This document shows, in pieces, positions 30,388 through 40,123 of a DNA stretch of 42,765 nt; positions within the stretch are counted from its first letter, which is position 1; each line of letters opens with the position of its first letter. Source of the stretch: Roseomonas sp. (GTDB taxonomy: Bacteria; Pseudomonadota; Alphaproteobacteria; Acetobacterales; Acetobacteraceae); assembly GCA_020249465.1 (NCBI GenBank), contig JADCFP010000009.1:1-42765 (forward strand). Reading direction: 5' to 3'. The notes below the pieces were generated by a model. The model made no database searches. It was given only the letters and a program-made list of their open reading frames with translations, and was not told the origin of the DNA. The position numbers and the translations under genes were made by a program.

Positions 30388-31530
30388 TCACGCGTCGCGC
30401 GCCAGCAATTCCTTCAGCAGCTCCACCGTCCGCGCCGGTTGTTCCTGCTGCACCCAGTGCCCGGCACCCGGCACCAAATGCGCCGCCGCCATGCTTGTGC
30501 AGGCAATGCCCTGCATACGCTCAAAAGCGCCGGGGGCCTGAAACACGCCCCAATCTGCGGCACCGGCGATAAAGACAGAAGGCACATCAATGCTGCGCCC
30601 GGCGAATAGCGCCAGATCGGCATTCACTTCCGGCGCGAATCGCGTGCGATACCAATTGAGGCCGCCCTGAAAACCTGTACGGCCATATTCCGCTGCATAG
30701 ACGGCCATTTCCGCTTCCGTCATCCAGGCGCAGCGCGCCACATCGGCAGCGCTTGGCATTTCATGCGCCACCGTCTCCGGCATCGTCTCGGCCCGGTCCA
30801 TGACATAATAGGTCGGCAGTTTCGCCATTTCCTCAGCGGACCAATCGCGCAGCTTGTGCGGTTTATTCGCGGCCCAATCAGCGCTTTTGTGGTGGTAATA
30901 GGCGCGCATGAAAGCGTGCAGCCCCTGCGCCGCACCCATCATATCCGCATTGGCCGGACGCGTGGCGTAATACGCGTGATAGTGTTTGCGCGGGCGCGGC
31001 AGCGCGGCCAAAGCTTCATCCAGCCCGGCCATAGCGGAAGAACCGCCGGAATCTCGCCCAGGCTTCGGCCAATCCGGCCCGCCGGCGAAAGGCGCGCTCA
31101 TTAAGGCCACACGGCGGAACACATCGGGCCGCGTCAGCGCGCACCATGCCGCAACGGGCGATCCGAAATCATGCCCGATCACCGCCGCCACTTCGCGGTA
31201 GCCAAGTGCCGCCACCACGCCCAGCGCATCGCGCACAAGATTGGTCAGGCGAAATGGCGCGAGCGGCGCATCATAATCCGTATCGCACCCCGTGGTGCGG
31301 CCATAACCGCGCTGATCTGGCGCCACCACGTGATAGCCCATGGCCGCCAAGGGCAGCATCACATGCCGCCAGGAATAGGCGAGTTCCGGAAAGCCATGCA
31401 GCAGCAAAAGGCAGGGCCGGCCCGGCGTTTCATGCCCGGCTTCAAGCACATGGACGCGCAGCCCATTGATGCCTTCCAGAAAGCGGGCGCGGATGCCTTG
31501 CGGCAGGGTTGGCGTGGCAAGCGGTTCCAT
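30388..31530 (-). CDS. Epoxide hydrolase-like alpha/beta hydrolase
   Basis: A 380-residue alpha/beta hydrolase from ATG 31530 (AAGGAAAC upstream). HGFPEL at 45-50 is the oxyanion motif of epoxide hydrolases, the nucleophile is an aspartate (D121 in IGHDFGS) rather than a serine, and GAGHWVQQEQP supplies the histidine. A cap domain is inserted around residues 140-280 (RPRKHYHAYYATRP...). Soluble epoxide hydrolase or haloalkane dehalogenase activity would fit. It is divergent from the acyl-CoA ligase and precedes the methyltransferase, so it may take part in degradation of the same or a related substrate. Confidence 0.88.
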   Translation of the reverse strand: MEPLATPTLPQGIRARFLEGINGLRVHVLEAGHETPGRPCLLLLHGFPELAYSWRHVMLPLAAMGYHVVAPDQRGYGRTTGCDTDYDAPLAPFRLTNLVRDALGVVAALGYREVAAVIGHDFGSPVAAWCALTRPDVFRRVALMSAPFAGGPDWPKPGRDSGGSSAMAGLDEALAALPRPRKHYHAYYATRPANADMMGAAQGLHAFMRAYYHHKSADWAANKPHKLRDWSAEEMAKLPTYYVMDRAETMPETVAHEMPSAADVARCAWMTEAEMAVYAAEYGRTGFQGGLNWYRTRFAPEVNADLALFAGRSIDVPSVFIAGAADWGVFQAPGAFERMQGIACTSMAAAHLVPGAGHWVQQEQPARTVELLKELLARDA

Positions 31531-31625
31531 GGCGGTGTTTCCTTCCTGCCCCCATCCCGCCCGAAGCGCGCCCCGCAATCAAGCCCTGCATTGACGCGCG
31601 CCCCGGCTGGCGAGACTTTGCCACC

Positions 31626-33170
31626 ATGCAGGATGGTATCCCCTGGTCGTCTGACCTTCTGATTCTGGCGCAGCGCTTCGGCCCGCGCAGCGCTGTCACT
31701 GATGGCAGTGCCACGCTTACCTATGCATCGCTATCCGCCCGCGCCCATGGGCTGGCACGGCGGCTGGTGGCGGAGGGCTTCCAGCCCGGCCAGCCGGTTG
31801 CGACTTTTGTGCCCAATGGCTGCGATGCGCCCTGGGTAAGCTATGGGCTGACCATGGCCGGTGTGGCGGAAACCCCCTGCAATACGGGCTCGACCGATGC
31901 GGAGCTTGGCTGGTTTGCGCAATTGACGGGTTTCAAGCGCATCGTGGCGCCTCAGGCATCCTGTGCGCGGCTGGCGGGGCTTGGGTTTGAACACTTGGCG
32001 CTGGAAGACATAGCGCCGGATGCAAGCGGGGCACCGCTGCCCCCCGTGCCATCCGATGCCTGGGGGCGGATCATTTTCACCTCTGGCACCACGGGCAAGC
32101 CCAAGGCCATTCTGCATAGTCATGGCGGGCGGTACCTTGCGAATCTCCTGCAACGCGCCGTTTTGCCCTTCACGCCGGAACCGGGTGAGCGCGTGCTGCT
32201 CATGACGCCCTTCACCCATGGCGCGGCGCTGATCACCTATGCCTGGCTTGATCATGGCGGAGAGGTGGTCTTGCAGGATGGCGTGCGGGCGGAATGCATT
32301 GCGCCCGTTCTGGCCGCGCCCCGGCTTTCGGCGATTTTCGCCCCGCCCACGGTACTGGCCAAATTGCTGGCGCTATTTCCGGGCCAAAGCGTACCGGGGC
32401 TCAAAGTCATTTTCTGCGGCACGCAGACTCTGACGCGTGATCTTTACGCTCGCGCCAAGGCGCAATTCGGCCCGGTGGTGCGCGTGACCTATGGCATGAG
32501 CGAATGCTTCAACCCGATCACCGTGCTGGAAGGCCCGGATGTGGCGGCGGCAATGGAAGAAGCCGAGGACGGCCTGGGCGCGAACTTGGGCTGGCCCGCG
32601 ACGGGGGTGGAGATCGCTATCCGCGATGAGACCGGCGCCGCCCTGCCCCCTGGCACTTCCGGTGATATCTGGCTGCGCGCCCGGCATATGAATATCGGCA
32701 TGATCGGCCCGGATGGCTTTGTGCCGCGCCCCGCCGGGGCCTGGCACCGCACTGGGGATTTGGGCGCGATTGATGCGCGCGGGCGGCTGCGCCTCGCGGG
32801 GCGGGCTTCGGATGTGATGAAAACCGGCGGCTACCGCGTCCATCCCGCCGAGATCGAAACCACCCTGGAATCCGCCGCGCAGGGCCGCGCGATTTGCGTT
32901 TTGGGCCTGCCCTCCGATTATTGGGGTGAGGTGATTATCGCGGTGGCCGAGGGGCTGGCGGCGGGGTGGGAGCAAGCCGCCCTGCCGCTGGCCGAAGACC
33001 TCGCCAAGTATAAGCGCCCGCGTGCCTGGCTGACGTTGGCGGAATTGCCGCGCAATGCGCAGGGCAAGGTGGTGCGTGCCCGGGTGCGGGATGCCGTGCT
33101 GGCACGCTGGCGGCTGGAAGATGGGCCGCATCCGCGCCTGATACCAACGCTTGCCGGAAAGGATGAATAA
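31626..33170 (+). CDS. AMP-binding acyl-CoA ligase/synthetase
   Basis: A 514-residue ANL-superfamily enzyme. The P-loop FTSGTTGKPK lies at 151-160, the A5 stretch VTYGMSE follows, then the A7 motif WHRTGDLG, the A8 hinge GRASDVMKTGGYRVHPAEIE and the A10 lysine in RNAQGKVVRA. It activates a carboxylic acid as acyl-adenylate and transfers it to CoA, feeding the crotonase and SDR enzymes upstream. ATG 31626 has no clear Shine-Dalgarno. It lies only 2 bp before hemJ. The acid substrate is unknown. Confidence 0.92.
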   Translation: MQDGIPWSSDLLILAQRFGPRSAVTDGSATLTYASLSARAHGLARRLVAEGFQPGQPVATFVPNGCDAPWVSYGLTMAGVAETPCNTGSTDAELGWFAQLTGFKRIVAPQASCARLAGLGFEHLALEDIAPDASGAPLPPVPSDAWGRIIFTSGTTGKPKAILHSHGGRYLANLLQRAVLPFTPEPGERVLLMTPFTHGAALITYAWLDHGGEVVLQDGVRAECIAPVLAAPRLSAIFAPPTVLAKLLALFPGQSVPGLKVIFCGTQTLTRDLYARAKAQFGPVVRVTYGMSECFNPITVLEGPDVAAAMEEAEDGLGANLGWPATGVEIAIRDETGAALPPGTSGDIWLRARHMNIGMIGPDGFVPRPAGAWHRTGDLGAIDARGRLRLAGRASDVMKTGGYRVHPAEIETTLESAAQGRAICVLGLPSDYWGEVIIAVAEGLAAGWEQAALPLAEDLAKYKRPRAWLTLAELPRNAQGKVVRARVRDAVLARWRLEDGPHPRLIPTLAGKDE

Positions 33171-33172
33171 CC

Positions 33173-33625
33173 ATGGTGATTGAGGGCCTCGCCCCCTTTT
33201 ATGCCTGGACCAAGGCTTTGCATCTGATTAGCGTTTTCGCCTGGATGGCAGGGCTTTTCTACCTGCCCCGGCTTTACGTCTATCACACGCAACAGCAGCC
33301 TGGTTCCGCGCAGGGGGAGCTGTTCAAGACCATGGAACGGCGCCTGCTGCGCGCCATCATGAACCCGGCGATGATCGCTGCTTGGCTATTCGGCCTGCTG
33401 CTGATCCTGACCCCCGGCGTAGTGGATTGGCGCGCCGGCTGGTGGCACGGCAAGCTTTTCGGCCTTTTGGCCATGACGGTCTTTCACATGGACCTGGCCC
33501 GCGCGCGGCGGTTTTTCGCCGAGGATCGTAATACCCGCAGTGAAAGGTCCTGGCGCATCGCCAATGAGGTGCCGACGCTGCTGCTGATCCTGATTGTCAT
33601 TATGGTGATCGTGAAGCCGTTCTGA
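33173..33625 (+). CDS. hemJ: Protoporphyrinogen IX oxidase HemJ
   Basis: A 150-residue membrane protein with four hydrophobic helices and the family N-terminus TKALHLISVFAWMAGLFYLP, which includes the conserved histidine H17 (ALHLI). MERRLLRAIMNPAM and the later VPTLLLILIVIMV are also characteristic. It carries out the penultimate heme-synthesis step, oxidising protoporphyrinogen IX to protoporphyrin IX. GGAAAGGA precedes its ATG. In alphaproteobacteria it is often found next to rho, as here. The direct 2 bp gap from the acyl-CoA ligase is unusual. Confidence 0.93.
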   Translation: MVIEGLAPFYAWTKALHLISVFAWMAGLFYLPRLYVYHTQQQPGSAQGELFKTMERRLLRAIMNPAMIAAWLFGLLLILTPGVVDWRAGWWHGKLFGLLAMTVFHMDLARARRFFAEDRNTRSERSWRIANEVPTLLLILIVIMVIVKPF

Positions 33626-33632
33626 TCCGTGG

Positions 33633-33661
33633 TTGACGCCGGGCCGCGGGCTTCATACATA
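33633..33661 (+). promoter_or_regulatory. Sigma70-type promoter for rho (TTGACG-17-TACATA)
   Basis: TTGACG at 33633-33638 and TACATA at 33656-33661 are separated by exactly 17 bp. This is the best housekeeping promoter that I saw in the window. The transcript would start near 33668, giving a leader of about 150 nt before the rho ATG. Confidence 0.7.
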
Positions 33662-33722
33662 AAAGGTCCTTCCTTTCGCGGCCCCGGCGATCCCTGATCG
33701 GCGCTGCCGCATTTCCCTTCTA

Positions 33723-33747
33723 CCCGTTAACGGGACATTCATGAATG
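33723..33747. promoter_or_regulatory. Two adjacent 12 bp perfect palindromes in the rho leader
   Basis: CCCGTTAACGGG (33723-33734) and CATTCATGAATG (33736-33747) are each perfect palindromes separated by one base. They lie in the predicted 5' leader of rho. They may be RNA hairpins or protein-binding sites; no regulator is recognised. Confidence 0.6.
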
Positions 33748-33839
33748 CGCCGCGTGCTGCGTTTTGCATCGTAATTCAGGTCCCGATTTCTCAAGCCTCA
33801 CGGAACGCCAAGGCACAAAATGCATCTTTCAGAACTTAA
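33741..33839 (+). other. Possible rho leader ORF overlapping the rho start
   Basis: ATG at 33741 opens a 32-codon frame ending in TAA at 33837-33839, 20 bp inside rho and in another frame. GGGA precedes it by 6 nt. E. coli rho also has a short leader ORF (rhoL) of 33 codons, although that one does not overlap rho. Coding is unproven. Confidence 0.25.
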
Positions 33840-35094
33840 GGCGAAAAGCCCCGCGGACCTCCTCGCATTCGCTGAGGAATTGCAGATAGAGAACGCGTCA
33901 TCGCTGCGTAAGCAGGATATGATGTTCGCGATCCTGAAGACCTTCGCCGATAATGAACAGGCGATTTTCGGCGAAGGCACGCTTGAAATCCTTTCCGATG
34001 GTTTCGGCTATCTGCGCAGCCCGCAGGCAAATTTCCTGCCCGGGCCGGATGATATCTATGTCTCCCCCGCCCAGGTGCGGCGCTTCGGCTTGCGTACCGG
34101 CGATACGGTGGAAGGCCAGATCAGGGCGCCTAAGGATGGGGAGCGTTATTTCTCTCTGCTCAAGGTCAATGCGATCAATTTCGAAGACCCGGAAAGCCTA
34201 CGCCACCGGATCAATTTTGATAATCTGACGCCGCTTTATCCGAACCGTCGCCTGAAGATGGAAAATCCGGAGGTTGAAAGCGTCGCCAAGGGGCCGACCA
34301 AGGACAATACCCATCGCGTCATTGATCTGATTTCGCCGATCGGGATGGGCCAGCGCGCCTTGATTGTGGCGCCGCCGCGCACGGGCAAGACCGTGATGCT
34401 GCAGAATATCGCCAAATCCATCACGGCGAATAATCCCGAAGTCTTTCTGATGGTGCTGCTGATTGACGAACGGCCCGAGGAAGTGACGGATATGGCCCGC
34501 ACCGTACGCGGTGAGGTTGTGGCGAGCACCTTTGACGAACCGGCGACCCGCCACGTGCAAGTGACTGAAATGGTGTTGGAAAAAGCCAAACGCCTGGTGG
34601 AACACAAACGCGATGTGGTGATTTTGCTGGACAGCATCACGCGTCTGGGCCGCGCCTATAACTCCGTTGTGCCGTCATCCGGCAAGGTGCTGACGGGTGG
34701 TGTGGATGCCAATGCGCTGCAACGGCCGAAGCGGTTTTTTGGCGCCGCGCGCAATATCGAAGAAGGCGGGTCGCTCACCATCATCGCAACCGCGCTGATT
34801 GATACCGGCAGCCGCATGGATGAAGTGATTTTCGAAGAATTCAAAGGCACCGGCAATTGCGAAATCGTGCTGGATCGGAAGCTTTCCGACAAGCGCACCT
34901 TCCCCGCGATTGACATCACCAAATCCGGCACGCGCAAGGAAGAATTGCTGGTGGATCGCGGCACGCTATCCAAGATGTGGGTACTGCGCCGCATCCTGAA
35001 CCCGATGGGCACGCAGGACGCGATGGAATTCCTGCTGGACAAGTTGAAATACAGCAAGACCAACCAGGATTTCTTTGACGCGATGAATACCTGA
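33820..35094 (+). CDS. rho: Transcription termination factor Rho
   Basis: A 424-residue hexameric RNA helicase with the usual layout: N-terminal helical domain (1-47), a cold-shock-like RNA-binding domain (about 48-125, GFGYLRSP as RNP1 and [13 protein letters not shown]), Walker A APPRTGKT (184-191), Walker B with [16 protein letters not shown], and the Q and R loops ([12 protein letters not shown]). It stops untranslated transcription. AAGG precedes the ATG by 7 nt. Own promoter about 160 bp upstream. Only 18 bp separate its stop from rfbB. Confidence 0.97.
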   Translation: MHLSELKAKSPADLLAFAEELQIENASSLRKQDMMFAILKTFADNEQAIFGEGTLEILSDGFGYLRSPQANFLPGPDDIYVSPAQVRRFGLRTGDTVEGQIRAPKDGERYFSLLKVNAINFEDPESLRHRINFDNLTPLYPNRRLKMENPEVESVAKGPTKDNTHRVIDLISPIGMGQRALIVAPPRTGKTVMLQNIAKSITANNPEVFLMVLLIDERPEEVTDMARTVRGEVVASTFDEPATRHVQVTEMVLEKAKRLVEHKRDVVILLDSITRLGRAYNSVVPSSGKVLTGGVDANALQRPKRFFGAARNIEEGGSLTIIATALIDTGSRMDEVIFEEFKGTGNCEIVLDRKLSDKRTFPAIDITKSGTRKEELLVDRGTLSKMWVLRRILNPMGTQDAMEFLLDKLKYSKTNQDFFDAMNT

Positions 35095-35112
35095 CCAGGG
35101 AAAGGTGCTGTC

Positions 35113-36174
35113 ATGGTCATTCTGCTAACGGGTGGGATGGGTTTCATTGGTTCGGCGGTGGTGCGGCATTTGCTGGCGACCACCGATGCCATGGTCGTGA
35201 ATATCGACAAGCTGACCTATGCCGCGAGTCCGGACAGCCTCGGTGATTGGCTGAAATCGCCGCGCCATCAGCATCTGGCGCTGGATATTTGCGACCCGGC
35301 CGCGATGCGCGACGCCTTCACCCGCTTCAAGCCGGCGCGCGTCATGCATCTGGCCGCCGAATCCCATGTGGATCGTTCCATTGATGGCCCGGCGGAATTC
35401 ATCCGCACCAATGTTGTAGGCACACAAGTTTTGCTGGAAGCCGCGCGGGAATATTGGCAAGGGCTGGAAGCCAGCGCCAAGGCTGATTTCCGCTTCCATC
35501 ATGTCTCGACGGATGAGGTCTTCGGTTCACTGGAAAGCGCTGATGATGCGCCCTTTGATGAGCATACGCGCTATGATCCGCGCAGCCCCTATTCCGCTTC
35601 CAAGGCCGCGTCAGACCATCTCGTGCGCGCTTGGCAGCATACTTATGGATTTCCATCCTTTGTGTCGAACACGACCAATAATTATGGGCCGTGGCAATTC
35701 CCTGAAAAGCTCATTCCGCTGGTAACTCTGAATGCCTTGGAAGGACGCCCTTTGCCGGTTTATGGTGATGGGTCGAATATCCGTGATTGGATCCATGTGC
35801 AGGATCACGCCGAAGCCTTGGTGTTGGCGCTGATGCGTGGTGTGCCGGGGGCGACTTATTGCATCGGCCCGCGCCAGGAACGGACCAATCTGCAAGTGGT
35901 GCAGGCGATTTGCCGCACGCTGGATCGGCTGCGCCCTGATCCCGCCGGCCCGCGTGAACGCCTGATCACCTATGTCAAAGACCGCCCAGGCCATGATTTC
36001 CGCTACGCCATGGATCCAAGCGGCGCGGAAGCGGCCCTTGGCTGGAAAGCGCATTATGATTTTGAAGCCGGGCTTGATCAAACCATTCGCTGGTATCTGG
36101 ACAATGAAGCCTGGTGGCGACCCATTCGCGAAAAGCGCTATGCCGGCCAAAGGCTCGGGGGAGTGAAATCGTGA
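35113..36174 (+). CDS. rfbB: dTDP-glucose 4,6-dehydratase
   Basis: A 353-residue extended [16 protein letters not shown] at the N-terminus binds [14 protein letters not shown] is the family signature; [11 protein letters not shown] carries the TDE catalytic triplet; and [13 protein letters not shown] is the Tyr-x3-Lys. It makes dTDP-4-keto-6-deoxyglucose, the second step towards dTDP-L-rhamnose. It lies 18 bp after rho and its stop overlaps the rfbA start by 4 bp (GTGA), which opens a tight rfbBACD set. Confidence 0.96.
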   Translation: MVILLTGGMGFIGSAVVRHLLATTDAMVVNIDKLTYAASPDSLGDWLKSPRHQHLALDICDPAAMRDAFTRFKPARVMHLAAESHVDRSIDGPAEFIRTNVVGTQVLLEAAREYWQGLEASAKADFRFHHVSTDEVFGSLESADDAPFDEHTRYDPRSPYSASKAASDHLVRAWQHTYGFPSFVSNTTNNYGPWQFPEKLIPLVTLNALEGRPLPVYGDGSNIRDWIHVQDHAEALVLALMRGVPGATYCIGPRQERTNLQVVQAICRTLDRLRPDPAGPRERLITYVKDRPGHDFRYAMDPSGAEAALGWKAHYDFEAGLDQTIRWYLDNEAWWRPIREKRYAGQRLGGVKS

Positions 36175-37052
36175 AGGGTATTCTGCTCGCCGGCGGATCC
36201 GGCACACGCCTGCATCCCATGACCTTGGCAGCTTCCAAGCAATTGCTGCCGGTCTATGACAAGCCGATGGTCTATTACCCGCTGGGCACGCTGATGCTGG
36301 CGGGTATCAAAGATATTCTGTTGATCTCAACGCCGGCTGATCTGCCGGCATTCAAACGCTTGCTGGGTGATGGTGCGCAATTTGGCATTCGCATAAGCTA
36401 TGCGGAACAGCCAAGCCCGGATGGCATTGCGCAAGCCTTTCACATTGGCGCGGAGTGGATTGGTGGGGAAGCCTGCGCTTTGGCGCTCGGCGATAACATC
36501 ATCTACGGGCATGGGCTGGTGGAAAGCCTGAAGGCAGCAGCAACCAATGCGCAGAATGGTTTGGCTTCCGTCTTTGGGTATCGCGTGGCCGACCCGGAAC
36601 GCTATGGGGTCGCGGAATTCGATGCCAGCGGGCGCGTGCGTTCCATCGAGGAAAAGCCTACCAAGCCGAAATCCGATTGGGCGGTGATCGGGCTTTATTT
36701 CTACGATAAGCGCGTGACGCAAATGGCGCGCGATCTGAAGCCCTCAGCCCGCGGTGAATTGGAAATCACCGATCTGAACAAGGTCTATCTGGCCGAAGGC
36801 AGTTTGCGCGCCGAGCAATTGGGCCGCGGCTGCGCCTGGCTTGATGCCGGCACGCCTGGGTCCCTGCTACAGGCCGCGCTTTTCGTGCAGACGGTGCAGG
36901 AACGCCAAGGTCTGCAAGTGGGCTGCCCTGAGGAAATCGCCTTCCGCATGGGCTTCATTGATGCGGCTGCGCTGCGTGCGCAGGCGGATCGTTTGGGCAA
37001 GACCGCCTATGGCGTCTATTTGCGTGATCTGGCAGAGGGCCGAGTGTCATGA
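36171..37052 (+). CDS. rfbA: Glucose-1-phosphate thymidylyltransferase
   Basis: A 293-residue nucleotidyltransferase starting at GTG 36171, with GGGGGAG upstream. The GTG forms GTGA with the rfbB stop. [16 protein letters not shown] is the nucleotide-binding loop; [13 protein letters not shown] carries the metal-binding aspartate; [16 protein letters not shown] and [21 protein letters not shown] complete the RmlA pattern. It activates glucose-1-phosphate with dTTP for the rhamnose pathway. An in-frame ATG further upstream (36114) would overlap rfbB by 60 bp and is unlikely. Confidence 0.95.
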   Translation: MKGILLAGGSGTRLHPMTLAASKQLLPVYDKPMVYYPLGTLMLAGIKDILLISTPADLPAFKRLLGDGAQFGIRISYAEQPSPDGIAQAFHIGAEWIGGEACALALGDNIIYGHGLVESLKAAATNAQNGLASVFGYRVADPERYGVAEFDASGRVRSIEEKPTKPKSDWAVIGLYFYDKRVTQMARDLKPSARGELEITDLNKVYLAEGSLRAEQLGRGCAWLDAGTPGSLLQAALFVQTVQERQGLQVGCPEEIAFRMGFIDAAALRAQADRLGKTAYGVYLRDLAEGRVS

Positions 37053-37609
37053 AGGCAGAGCGACTTGCGATTCCCGATGTGATCCTGGTTGAGCCGGCGC
37101 GTTTTGGCGACGACCGTGGATTTTTCAGCGAAGTCTGGTCGCGCCGCACGCTTGCGGCACACGGGATCACAGCGGACTTCGTGCAGGATAATCATTCCCT
37201 GTCGCGCCAAAAGGGAGTTGTACGCGGCCTGCATTTCCAGCGCCCACCTACTGCGCAAGCCAAGCTGGTGCGCGTGGTGCGCGGTTCCATCCTGGATATT
37301 GCGGTGGATATTCGCGAAGGCTCCCCGACCTATGGGCAGCATGTCGCCTGTGAATTATCGGCAGCGAATTGGCAGCAGCTTTGGATTCCTGCCGGCTTTG
37401 CGCATGGTTTTGTGACGCTCGAAGAAGATACCGAAGTGCTCTACAAGGTTGATGCCTATTATGATCGGGAAACCGATGCTGGCATCGCCTGGAATGATCC
37501 CGCCCTTGGCATTGACTGGCCGGTGGACAGCCCAATTCTTTCCGACAAGGACCGTAAGGCACCGCGCTTGGCTGATATCGCGCCGCCCTTTCCGAAAGGT
37601 TCCTGGTAA
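37049..37609 (+). CDS. rfbC: dTDP-4-dehydrorhamnose 3,5-epimerase
   Basis: A 186-residue cupin enzyme. [10 protein letters not shown] and [10 protein letters not shown], with the catalytic histidine H62, are diagnostic; [24 protein letters not shown] follows and contains the second active-site region. It epimerises C3 and C5 of dTDP-4-keto-6-deoxyglucose. ATGA is shared with the rfbA stop at 37049-37052, and TAATG links it to rfbD, so the four genes are almost certainly translationally coupled. Confidence 0.95.
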   Translation: MKAERLAIPDVILVEPARFGDDRGFFSEVWSRRTLAAHGITADFVQDNHSLSRQKGVVRGLHFQRPPTAQAKLVRVVRGSILDIAVDIREGSPTYGQHVACELSAANWQQLWIPAGFAHGFVTLEEDTEVLYKVDAYYDRETDAGIAWNDPALGIDWPVDSPILSDKDRKAPRLADIAPPFPKGSW

Positions 37610-38496
37610 TGCGCCGCATCCTCGTCACCGGTCGTGGCGGGCAATTGGCGACCGGGCTTGAAGCCGCACTACCCGCGCAAGGGTTTGAGGCGCTGTTGGT
37701 CGGCCAGCCGGAATTTGAATTCGACAAGCCCGAGACAGTGATCGCTGCCTTTGCTTCGCTGAAACCCGATGCGGTGGTGAATTGCGCCGCCTGGACGGCC
37801 GTTGATGCGGCGGAAGATGATGAGGCCGGGGCGTTTCGCGCCAATGTCTTGGGGCCGGCCTTGCTGGGACGGCTTTCGCATGCAGCGGGCATCCCCATCA
37901 TCCAGATTTCCACAGATTATGTTTTTGATGGGCTGAAAGGCGCGCCCTATCTGGAAAGCGATTTGCCTAATCCAGTTGGTGCCTATGGCCGTACCAAGCT
38001 GGCGGGCGAATGGGCGGCACAGGCGGCCAATCCGCGCTGCATTGTGTTGCGCACCGCCTGGGTCTTCGCGCCCATGGGCAGGAATTTTCTGCGCACCATG
38101 CTGGCGCTCAGCGAACAGCGGCCGGAGCTTCGGGTGGTGGCTGATCAATGGGGCAGCCCGACCGCAGCGCCCGACCTTGCTGATGCCATCACTTCCATTC
38201 TGGCGCAGCTCCGCGATCACGGCTGGCGGGATGATCTTGCCGGCACCTATCACGCGACCGGTGGCGGCTTCACCAATTGGCACAGCTTTGCCGAGGCGAT
38301 TTTCGACCTGAATGCGCAGCATGGTGGCCCGCGCCCCAAGGTGCATGCCATAACCACCGCCGATTACCCAACCAAGGCCAGGCGCCCCGCCGATGGCCGG
38401 CTGGATAATGGCAAGCTTGCGCAGAGCTTCGGCGTGGCGCTGCCGGCCTGGGAGGCCGGGCTTGCCCGCGTGATGGCGGCACTGCGCCAAGGCTGA
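37609..38496 (+). CDS. rfbD: dTDP-4-dehydrorhamnose reductase
   Basis: A 295-residue SDR-type reductase. TGRGGQLATGL binds the cofactor, VNCAAWTAVDAAEDD is the family signature, ISTDYVFDG carries the Ser/Thr/Asp region and YGRTKLAGE the catalytic Tyr and Lys. It completes dTDP-L-rhamnose for cell-surface polysaccharide. It starts in the last base of the rfbC stop. No glycosyltransferase or O-antigen gene follows; the next gene has another function, so the rhamnose cassette is isolated here. Confidence 0.95.
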   Translation: MRRILVTGRGGQLATGLEAALPAQGFEALLVGQPEFEFDKPETVIAAFASLKPDAVVNCAAWTAVDAAEDDEAGAFRANVLGPALLGRLSHAAGIPIIQISTDYVFDGLKGAPYLESDLPNPVGAYGRTKLAGEWAAQAANPRCIVLRTAWVFAPMGRNFLRTMLALSEQRPELRVVADQWGSPTAAPDLADAITSILAQLRDHGWRDDLAGTYHATGGGFTNWHSFAEAIFDLNAQHGGPRPKVHAITTADYPTKARRPADGRLDNGKLAQSFGVALPAWEAGLARVMAALRQG

Positions 38497-38557
38497 AGCC
38501 TTCCCGAATGCGACTTTCGGCGGCATGATGCGCGCAAGAATTCAGGGAGGATGCCCC

Positions 38558-39541
38558 ATGACCAAGCTTTCCCGCCGCGCCGCGCTTGCCCTGCCGCTGC
38601 TTGCCGCGCCCGCTATCGCCCGCGCGCAATCCTGGCGCCCGCCCGGGCAGGTGCGCATTATCGTCCCCGCCGCTGCGGGTGGCACCACTGATATCATGGG
38701 AAGGCTGCTCGCGCAGTTCCTGCAACCGCGCTGGGGCACGCCAGTGGTGGTGGAAAATCGTACCGGCGCGGGTGGCACCATCGGCACCTTGGAAGCGGTG
38801 CGCGCCCGCCCGGATGGCCTCACGCTGCTCATGGGCAATATCGGCCCACAGGCCATCGGCTATTCGCTGTTCCGCAATCTGCAATATCGGCCAGATCAAT
38901 TGGCCGCCATCGCCGGCACCATTGCGGGGCCGAATGTGCTGGTGGTGAACAACAACGTCCCGGCGCAGAATGTGGCCGAGCTTGCCGCCATGCTGCGCGC
39001 CAAGCCAGGTGAGATCCCCTATGTCTCAACGGGTGTCGGCCAATCCACGCATCTTTCGCCGGTGCTGTTTCTGCAAATGCTGAACGCCCAGGCCATCCAC
39101 GTGCCAACGCGCGGTTCTGCCCCGGCGCAGATTGAATTGCTCGCTGGCAATGTCACCTTCCTGATTGATAATTTGACCGGCATCATGGGCCATATCCAGG
39201 GAGGCCGCGTGCGCGCCCTGGCCGTTACCAGCAAGGAGCGCCACCCGCTGCTGCCCAATGTGCCGGCAATGCGCGAAACCATGCCGGAACTCGCGAATTA
39301 CGAGGTGAATACCTGGTTCGGTGTTTTCGGCCAGGCGGCCATGCCAGCCGAGATCATCAACAGCATCAATGCCGATGTCATGGCGATGCTCGCACTGCCG
39401 GAAACGGTGAAGCGCTTCGAAGAATTGGGCGGCGTGCCGATGATTGGCAGCGCGCAACAATTCGGCGCCTTCGTCGCGAGTGAAATCACCAAATGGGCTG
39501 ATGTGATCAAGAAGGAAGGCTTGCAGATAGACGCAAGCTGA
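38558..39541 (+). CDS. Bug-type (tripartite tricarboxylate transporter) solute-binding protein
   Basis: A 327-residue periplasmic protein from ATG 38558 (AGGGAGG upstream). The leader has twin arginines (TKLSRRAALALPLLAAPAIARAQ), consistent with Tat export and cleavage after ARA. The family marks are VRIIVPAAAGGTTDIMGRLLA and VVENRTGAGGTIG, then PYVSTGVGQSTHL. Bug proteins bind carboxylates or related small anions for TctAB-type symporters; no TctA or TctB gene is near. The ligand is unknown. It faces the gamma carbonic anhydrase gene with 6 bp between the stops. Confidence 0.93.
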   Translation: MTKLSRRAALALPLLAAPAIARAQSWRPPGQVRIIVPAAAGGTTDIMGRLLAQFLQPRWGTPVVVENRTGAGGTIGTLEAVRARPDGLTLLMGNIGPQAIGYSLFRNLQYRPDQLAAIAGTIAGPNVLVVNNNVPAQNVAELAAMLRAKPGEIPYVSTGVGQSTHLSPVLFLQMLNAQAIHVPTRGSAPAQIELLAGNVTFLIDNLTGIMGHIQGGRVRALAVTSKERHPLLPNVPAMRETMPELANYEVNTWFGVFGQAAMPAEIINSINADVMAMLALPETVKRFEELGGVPMIGSAQQFGAFVASEITKWADVIKKEGLQIDAS

Positions 39542-39547
39542 AGGCGC

Positions 39548-40123
39548 CTAATCTATGCACCGCAAGCCACGGGCGAAGCGCCGCGCATTTTCTACATAAT
39601 GCGCGGCTGAGGCCAATAGGCGCGCGGTGGTTTCAGCGTCAAGCGCACGAATGACCTTCGCCGGCGCGCCCATCACCAGGGACCGTTCCGGGATTTCCTT
39701 TCCTTCCGTCACCAGGGCACCGGCGCCGATGATGCTGCCCGCGCCAATGCGCGCCCCATTCATCACGGTGGCCCCCATGCCAATCAGCGCGCCATCGCCA
39801 ATGATGCAGCCATGCAGAATGGCGTGATGCCCAACTGTCACATCCGCACCGATCGTCAAGGGGAAACCCACATCGGAATGCAGTACGGAACCTTCCTGGA
39901 TATTGCTGCGCGCGCCAATGCTGATCGGTTCATTATCGCCACGGATCACGGCGCCAAACCAAATCCCGACATCCTCGGCCAGGATCACATTGCCTATTAC
40001 CTGTGCATCCGGTGCGACCCAAAAGCGGCCCTTGTCAGGTGTCTGGGGCACAAGATCATCAAGCGCATAAATCGGCATGGTGGCTATCTTTCGGATTGAA
40101 ATGTTGTCGGGTTTTTCAGGCAT
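39548..40123 (-). CDS. Gamma carbonic anhydrase family protein
   Basis: A 191-residue left-handed beta-helix protein with hexapeptide repeats ([39 protein letters not shown]). Three histidines, one in SVLH and two in VGHHAILH, match the metal ligands of Cam-type/YrdA proteins. ATG 40123 has AAGG 6 nt upstream and overlaps the CoA-transferase stop by 8 bp; ATG 40078 would give a 176-residue version. Many family members show little or no carbonic anhydrase activity, so the function is tentative. Confidence 0.9.
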   Translation of the reverse strand: MPEKPDNISIRKIATMPIYALDDLVPQTPDKGRFWVAPDAQVIGNVILAEDVGIWFGAVIRGDNEPISIGARSNIQEGSVLHSDVGFPLTIGADVTVGHHAILHGCIIGDGALIGMGATVMNGARIGAGSIIGAGALVTEGKEIPERSLVMGAPAKVIRALDAETTARLLASAAHYVENARRFARGLRCID

